Part shown: in pieces, positions 15,623 to 19,789 of the stretch
Layout of the letters: each line of letters opens with the position of its first letter
How positions within the stretch are numbered: the first letter of the stretch is position 1
Assembly: GCA_025201845.1 (NCBI GenBank)
Contig: MU604036.1
Span: forward strand, 27,398 to 47,186
Reading direction: 5' to 3'
Length of the DNA stretch: 19,789 nucleotides
From: Martensiomyces pterosporus
Taxonomy: Eukaryota; Kickxellomycota; Kickxellomycetes; Kickxellales; Kickxellaceae
The notes under the pieces: model-generated
Told to the model about the DNA's origin: nothing
The model's database searches: none
What the model saw: only the letters and a program-made list of their open reading frames with translations
Program-made: the position numbers and the translations under genes

Positions 15623-16441
15623 ATGGACGAGCATACACACAGCGACCCGGGAAGAGAGAGCGACATTGACGTTATCATCGAGGACGATCACTCGGATGCC
15701 GACGAAACCGGTGGCAACGATCGCGGTAGCCACAACAGAAGAGGTAGCGATGGAGGACCAAGTGCTGGCGAGAGGCGGTTGGATGGCGACAACAGTGGGG
15801 CGACAGGCAAGTCATCCGCGCAAGGAGACGATGAGCCAGGCACCCCCTACTTGCCACGCTTGAAAACAAGCATTATACAGATGGTGCTAAACATCAACTC
15901 GGAGCTCATCAGCCTGTGCCAAGAGTATCAAAACAACAGCTTAATGGATGATCCGCAGCTTGTCATGTACCAGATGAGGCTGCAGTCGAATCTGGCATAC
16001 CTGGCGAGTGTCGCGGACCATTATATGGACCCGACACGCTCATCGCCAGATCTTGGCCCGCTGCCCAAACCAACGCTCCCAGGCTGCCAGGGATCAACCA
16101 TTGCCGCCAAACTAGCGCATGCGCGCGAGGTATATGCGGCGTATGCCAGTGCGTGGTCCGAGCGGCAGATGGAGCTATCTCGTCGCGCAAAAACCGTGCT
16201 GCGCGAAGAGGAGAAGGCCCAGTTCGCCAACCTGGATAGAGACAATCTGCACGAGCGCGTTGAGGAGCTGCTGAAAAACGACCGAGTCGTCCATGAGAAG
16301 TCGGGGGATGAGCCTGTTGCGCCAGAGACATTCAGGCCATTCCCGCCGTTCAAGCTGCCCGAAGAAACGCGCTTGCCGCCCGGATTGCAAAAGTGGTCAT
16401 TTAAAAACAATGTCGCTGCGCCTGAAGATGCTGCAAGCTAG
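15623..16441 (+). CDS. SS18/SSXT-like protein with SNH domain
   Basis: 272 residues from the ATG at 15623. Residues 1-75 are acidic, Ser/Gly-rich and probably disordered. Residues ~82-134 match the SNH (SSXT N-terminal) pattern: IIQMVLNINSELISLCQEYQ, then YQMRLQSNLAYLASVAD. SS18 and plant GIF/AN3 proteins share this 'N..LI...QEYQN...YQ..L..NL.YLA..AD' layout. SS18 is a subunit of animal BAF (SWI/SNF) complexes, and GIF proteins bind GRF transcription factors, so a nuclear co-activator or remodeller role is inferred. After it come a long charged helix (~160-222, AREVYAAYASAWSERQMELS) and a Pro-rich end (RPFPPFKLPEETRLPPG). The Gln/Gly/Tyr-rich tail of animal SS18 is missing. It is convergent with the WDR24-like gene. 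Confidence 0.75.
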   Translation: MDEHTHSDPGRESDIDVIIEDDHSDADETGGNDRGSHNRRGSDGGPSAGERRLDGDNSGATGKSSAQGDDEPGTPYLPRLKTSIIQMVLNINSELISLCQEYQNNSLMDDPQLVMYQMRLQSNLAYLASVADHYMDPTRSSPDLGPLPKPTLPGCQGSTIAAKLAHAREVYAAYASAWSERQMELSRRAKTVLREEEKAQFANLDRDNLHERVEELLKNDRVVHEKSGDEPVAPETFRPFPPFKLPEETRLPPGLQKWSFKNNVAAPEDAAS

Positions 16442-16488
16442 CGCTCCTTGCTTCCGCAGTGGCCTCAAATAACGCTTGGCTTCATGAA

Positions 16489-16500
16489 TATATATATTTT
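16489..16500 (+). terminator. TA-rich 3'-end element of the SS18-like gene
   Basis: A TATATATATTTT run about 50 nt after the stop codon resembles the UA-rich efficiency element of fungal 3'-end formation. No AATAAA is nearby. Confidence 0.35.
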
Positions 16501-16519
16501 TTGTACACTACGCCTTGGA

Positions 16520-16549
16520 GCGCTCTTTTAGCAGCTAAAAGAAGAGCGC
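16520..16549. repeat. Inverted repeat in the convergent gap
   Basis: TTTTAGC and GCTAAAA are separated by one base, flanked by GCGCTC and GAGCGC with a three-base bulge. This gives a 13-bp imperfect hairpin 14 bp from the WDR24-like stop codon. It could form in either 3' UTR. Confidence 0.6.
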
Positions 16550-16562
16550 AGAAGGCGCCCTG

Positions 16563-19500
16563 CTAAAGCGCGCTGGCTTTCAGAGACACAAGGCATCTGT
16601 GGCCGCACCCAGCGGGGCAGACCGTCTGCTTCATCTCTTCGAACCAGCTTGTCAAATGATCCGAGTGGCCGCCATGGCCACATCCCTGGCACCAGACAAA
16701 ACGGCCGCTGACAGGCTGCTCGCAGACGACGCACGAGTTGGCAAGACGCTTGCACTCAACGCAGAAAGTCAGTCCAGTCTCGGGCAGAGCCACCAGCGTG
16801 CTTCTGCAGTGGCTGCAATCCATGGCGATGCTGTTGCGAGTCATGATCGTGTCCCGCACCGATTCAAAAGGCGCTGCCAGTAGAATCTCCGTCGCCGCGG
16901 CGAACTCGCAGTACTGGTCAAGCTGGTCCACGTAGGAGAGGAACCACGGCTCAGCGGTGGCCCAGTTCTGCAGTCTGATGAACTTGCGCATCAGCAGCGC
17001 AACTGTAACCGCTGTTTGCACATCGCCATGGTCGGCATAGTACTCGCAGGACTGCATGACCAGCTTCAGCTCAGCTTTGGTCGCGTGTCGCTGTGCCTTG
17101 ATCTGAAGCTTGGCGGCAGGCAGGCTTTTGTCGGCATCGTTCTGCGGCGCCGGATTCATAGCTGCTGCAGACGCCGATGCAAACATGTAGTCGTCCTCAG
17201 GCTCGAGCTGCGCCGCCCCAGGTTTGGATTCCTGCTGCTCATTCTGCAGAGATTGCGCATCGTGGATAAAGAACTTGGCTCGGGGCTGGCTCTGCGGAGT
17301 GGCGTCCTGCGCATTCGAAACAGCATCCGGTTTCTCCTCGGCAGCTGTATTTTGTTTTGGCACCAGCTCAGTCGCATAGGATGCGAGTCTCGCGTTTGCT
17401 GTGGCGCTGCGCACCACCTTGGATGGCTCGCGCTCGGGCGACAGAGGCTCCGACCCGTAGCCCACATTCGGGCTTGATGCCGACTGCGCAACAGGCCTGG
17501 ACAGAGGCGATGGGGCCTTCCCTGCCTTTGTTGCCAGCAGCGCCTTTTGGAGGTTGGCATGCGAGAAGGACATGTGGGTTCGCTCGAGCGAGTCAGTGCT
17601 GCTACTGGCATGGTCGAGCCTGCCCATGCGCATTTGGGGCAGGGCATCAGCGATTGAGCCTGTGGACGGCGTCTTTCGCAGCGGCGTTATCGACGCGCGC
17701 GACGAGTATCCAGAGATGGACGCGAACGACGGAGCTTGCGGTGACCTGCCATGAGGCCCGTCGTCGCTCGTGTCTCCATCGGACAGGGTGTCGATGACTG
17801 ACCGGCTGGGATACATGCCCGAGCTAGATCTGCTGGTAGTCTCCGAGTGGCTGTCCTTGGATGCGCCCAGCAGCGCCTTTACGCGCCGCTTTGCCTTTGG
17901 CTTGGACTTTGCGCCAGTTCGGGAGCCCCCTTTGGGCTTGGCTGCCTTAAGCCTTGATTTGAGCGGCAAAGAGTCGCTGAGCAGGGCTGAGAGGAACTGC
18001 CAGAACTTTGCAATTTCGAGAAAGCCCACTGCTGCTGCTGCGGCTGAGTTGTGCTCGCAGCTCTCTGCGAATGCCTCGTGGTCAAACCTGTAGCTTCTGG
18101 CAAGCAGGCACATCGCCGTAGACTTTACTGACAGATCGGGGTGCAGGATGTGCTCGTCCAAAAACGACTCGGGCAAATTCGGCTGGAATTTGGACATGTA
18201 GGCTGGCTCCTGGTCGCCACCGTCGCTCTTGCTGCTAGCAGAGGAGGTGCCGGCATGTCTGGATGCTGGCTTTTGCACAACGCCAGACAGCTGGACGTCA
18301 GCATGCTTAACAGACACCTTTTCCAAGCAGGCGTCGCTGCGCGGGTGCCATTCGCCAGTCGCCATGGCCAGGTGCATTGTAGGGCTGAAGGCAGCGACCG
18401 TGTTTCCCATGAGTCCAGGCGTATAAATCGCGCTGTTTTGCATGTCGCACTGGACAACATAGCAGTCGCGGCTGATGGTCCACACAGTGTTCTCATCATA
18501 CCACGAGAACCCAGTGACCTGGCCGCCGTGCTGGTCGTGGTACATCAGGCTGTGGTTTGGATTATGCATGTCCCAGATCTGGAACCGCGAGTCGGAGACA
18601 AGCGAGCAAGAGCTGATCTGAGTGTCGTGGCCAGGACGCCACTGCAGCTTGTTGACATGTGCAAACGTCTTTATCGTGCAGTAAGTCGGGACTGTGTACT
18701 TTTTGGCTGCCGCCTTCATGTCCCAGATCTTGATCAGCTGGTCGCTGCCCCCACTCCCGATAAAGCGGCCATTCGGGTGCCAGGCAATGCACTGGCCGCG
18801 GTAGGCAGAGTGCGCGACAAAATTGAGCAACGCCTTTGTGGGGCTTCGGATGTCCCACACCAGCACACGGCCCTCCTGCGTGATGGCCGCAACCATATTT
18901 GCGTCCTGCGGGTTGCAGTGGACGTCCTGGGCTGACAGAGACGCTGACATGCGTACGCCTGCATTGCGGCCCTGTGCCCGCACATCCCACCCAATAATGC
19001 TTCCATCGCTGAACGCCGAGTAGACAAAGTACGGATCGCCGGGTTTGGGTGCGAGCCGGTTAACTGGCCGCGAGCAGTCGTTGATCTTGCGCACGATATA
19101 GTCGTTGCGACGCATGGGGTCCCACACTGTCACTGTGCCGTCGTTCGATCCTGTAGTGATATATGCGGATGGGCGCCAGATGACATCCTTGAAATCAAGA
19201 GCCATGCTCCACCTGCGGCCGCTGGTCAAGTGCGCCTCCTGCTGGATCTTGTCTGCACCCATTGCGAGCACAACAAGGCCCTCATGGCCAACAACCGCAC
19301 AATGAGGCCGCCTGTCCGGCCCAGGCGCTATAGCGTTCCACCGTCCAGGCAAATGGTACTTGAGTGTCTTTTTGTGCGCTCTCCTTGGCACAAACGACCA
19401 GGGGCTACTTGCCAGGCGCTCGTCTCCTGAACCTACGGCATTGTCGCCATGATAAAACAGGCCGTCGTGATGGCTTACGCTGAGGGCAGAGTAGTCGCTC

Positions 19501-19787
19501 TTGCCACTATCGCCGCCACCACCACCACCACCACCACCACTACCTGTTGTCACTCGGCCACCGCTGCTGCCAGCACCGAAGATGGAAGTGTTTGCGTTTG
19601 TTGGGAGATTCAGTCCTGCTGCGGTGCCTGTTGAAGCAGCGTTGGCCTGAGTGCCAAACAAGAGCCCTGGAGCATGGCTGCTGTCACGGCGATAGTGGAG
19701 TGGTCCGCCAGCAATGGTCTCGGAGGATTTTGTCAGCGTTGCCTGGTCGCCATCAACAGCGTCGCTCTGTGCTGGGGTGGTTGCCAT
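16563..19787 (-). CDS. RTC1: GATOR2/SEA complex subunit, WDR24/Rtc1(Sea2) homologue
   Basis: 1074 residues, uninterrupted, with the ATG 2 bases from the right edge. Residues 1-125 are disordered with a nine-Gly run (84-92). A WD40 propeller spans ~145-455, with blade ends VTVWD (219-223), IIGWD (264-268), VLVWD (308-312), IKIWD (352-356) and FQIWD (402-406). The middle (~500-930) is low-complexity with helical patches. The C terminus is a zinc-binding RING-like module from Cys991: CSHC, CVEC, CVVC, CQGCGHGGH, then CPAGCGHRC. This order, and especially the CGHGGH signature, fits WDR24/Rtc1/Sea2. The family is part of GATOR2 (SEACAT in yeast), which opposes GATOR1 and so supports TORC1 activation by amino acids at the vacuole or lysosome. 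Length agrees with the family (yeast ~1340, human ~790). An upstream exon beyond the edge cannot be excluded. Confidence 0.93.
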   Translation of the reverse strand: MATTPAQSDAVDGDQATLTKSSETIAGGPLHYRRDSSHAPGLLFGTQANAASTGTAAGLNLPTNANTSIFGAGSSGGRVTTGSGGGGGGGGGDSGKSDYSALSVSHHDGLFYHGDNAVGSGDERLASSPWSFVPRRAHKKTLKYHLPGRWNAIAPGPDRRPHCAVVGHEGLVVLAMGADKIQQEAHLTSGRRWSMALDFKDVIWRPSAYITTGSNDGTVTVWDPMRRNDYIVRKINDCSRPVNRLAPKPGDPYFVYSAFSDGSIIGWDVRAQGRNAGVRMSASLSAQDVHCNPQDANMVAAITQEGRVLVWDIRSPTKALLNFVAHSAYRGQCIAWHPNGRFIGSGGSDQLIKIWDMKAAAKKYTVPTYCTIKTFAHVNKLQWRPGHDTQISSCSLVSDSRFQIWDMHNPNHSLMYHDQHGGQVTGFSWYDENTVWTISRDCYVVQCDMQNSAIYTPGLMGNTVAAFSPTMHLAMATGEWHPRSDACLEKVSVKHADVQLSGVVQKPASRHAGTSSASSKSDGGDQEPAYMSKFQPNLPESFLDEHILHPDLSVKSTAMCLLARSYRFDHEAFAESCEHNSAAAAAVGFLEIAKFWQFLSALLSDSLPLKSRLKAAKPKGGSRTGAKSKPKAKRRVKALLGASKDSHSETTSRSSSGMYPSRSVIDTLSDGDTSDDGPHGRSPQAPSFASISGYSSRASITPLRKTPSTGSIADALPQMRMGRLDHASSSTDSLERTHMSFSHANLQKALLATKAGKAPSPLSRPVAQSASSPNVGYGSEPLSPEREPSKVVRSATANARLASYATELVPKQNTAAEEKPDAVSNAQDATPQSQPRAKFFIHDAQSLQNEQQESKPGAAQLEPEDDYMFASASAAAMNPAPQNDADKSLPAAKLQIKAQRHATKAELKLVMQSCEYYADHGDVQTAVTVALLMRKFIRLQNWATAEPWFLSYVDQLDQYCEFAAATEILLAAPFESVRDTIMTRNSIAMDCSHCRSTLVALPETGLTFCVECKRLANSCVVCEQPVSGRFVWCQGCGHGGHSDHLTSWFEEMKQTVCPAGCGHRCLVSLKASAL

Positions 19788-19789
19788 TC

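Noticed and set aside
19143..19151. GTTCGATCC, like a tRNA T-arm
   Set aside because: It lies inside the WD40 coding region, and no matching acceptor or anticodon stems surround it.
1..19789. Biosynthetic cluster, defence island or mobile element
   Set aside because: All recognised genes are unrelated, single-copy housekeeping functions with separate promoters. No transposase, reverse transcriptase, terminal repeats or co-directional cluster was seen.

Overview
This window is eukaryotic nuclear DNA, most probably from an early-diverging fungus. It has single genes with their own promoters on both strands, a few short spliceosomal introns with GTAAG(T/C) donors and TACTAAC branch points, AATAAA-type 3' signals, and fungal gene families such as Qcr10, mitochondrial Psd1 and Rtc1/Sea2. 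SSXT/SNH-domain and AFG2B/SPATA5L1-like proteins argue against a budding yeast. The compact layout and Ala/Ser-rich, GC-rich coding style suggest a zoopagomycete such as Kickxellomycotina, but that placement is only an impression. I see no operon, mobile element, CRISPR array, tRNA or rRNA.

Layout, left to right: (1) the N-terminal third of a NIT2-type omega-amidase (-), cut by the window edge and divergent from (2) a two-exon QCR10 gene for a small complex III subunit (+). (3) THR4, threonine synthase (-). (4) A weak orphan reading frame (+) at 3164-3433. (5) A long TBC-domain Rab GAP (-). (6) CBC1, the 80 kDa nuclear cap-binding subunit (-), with an intron right after its third codon. (7) A 92-residue membrane protein ending in a KKXX signal (+), which resembles the Ac45/VOA1 membrane segment. 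(8) Mitochondrial phosphatidylserine decarboxylase PSD1 (+). (9) A compact two-domain AAA ATPase of the AFG2/SPATA5L1 group (+), needing one intron to reach an ATG. (10) Cyclophilin H (-). (11) An SS18-like SNH-domain protein (+). (12) A WDR24/Rtc1/Sea2 GATOR2 subunit (-), whose ATG lies 2 bases from the right edge.

The genes are unrelated housekeeping functions: mitochondrial respiration and lipids, amino acid metabolism, trafficking, mRNA cap binding and splicing, chromatin, and TORC1 control. I found no new multi-gene system. The most notable signal is in CBC1. A perfect 77-bp tandem repeat (78-bp period) duplicates both the 3' splice site and the first 26 codons of exon 2, so two frame-preserving acceptors would add or drop one Arg/Gly-rich repeat. 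Second is the QCR10 intron, where about 160 nt lie between a perfect TACTAAC and the 3' splice site without a single intervening AG.
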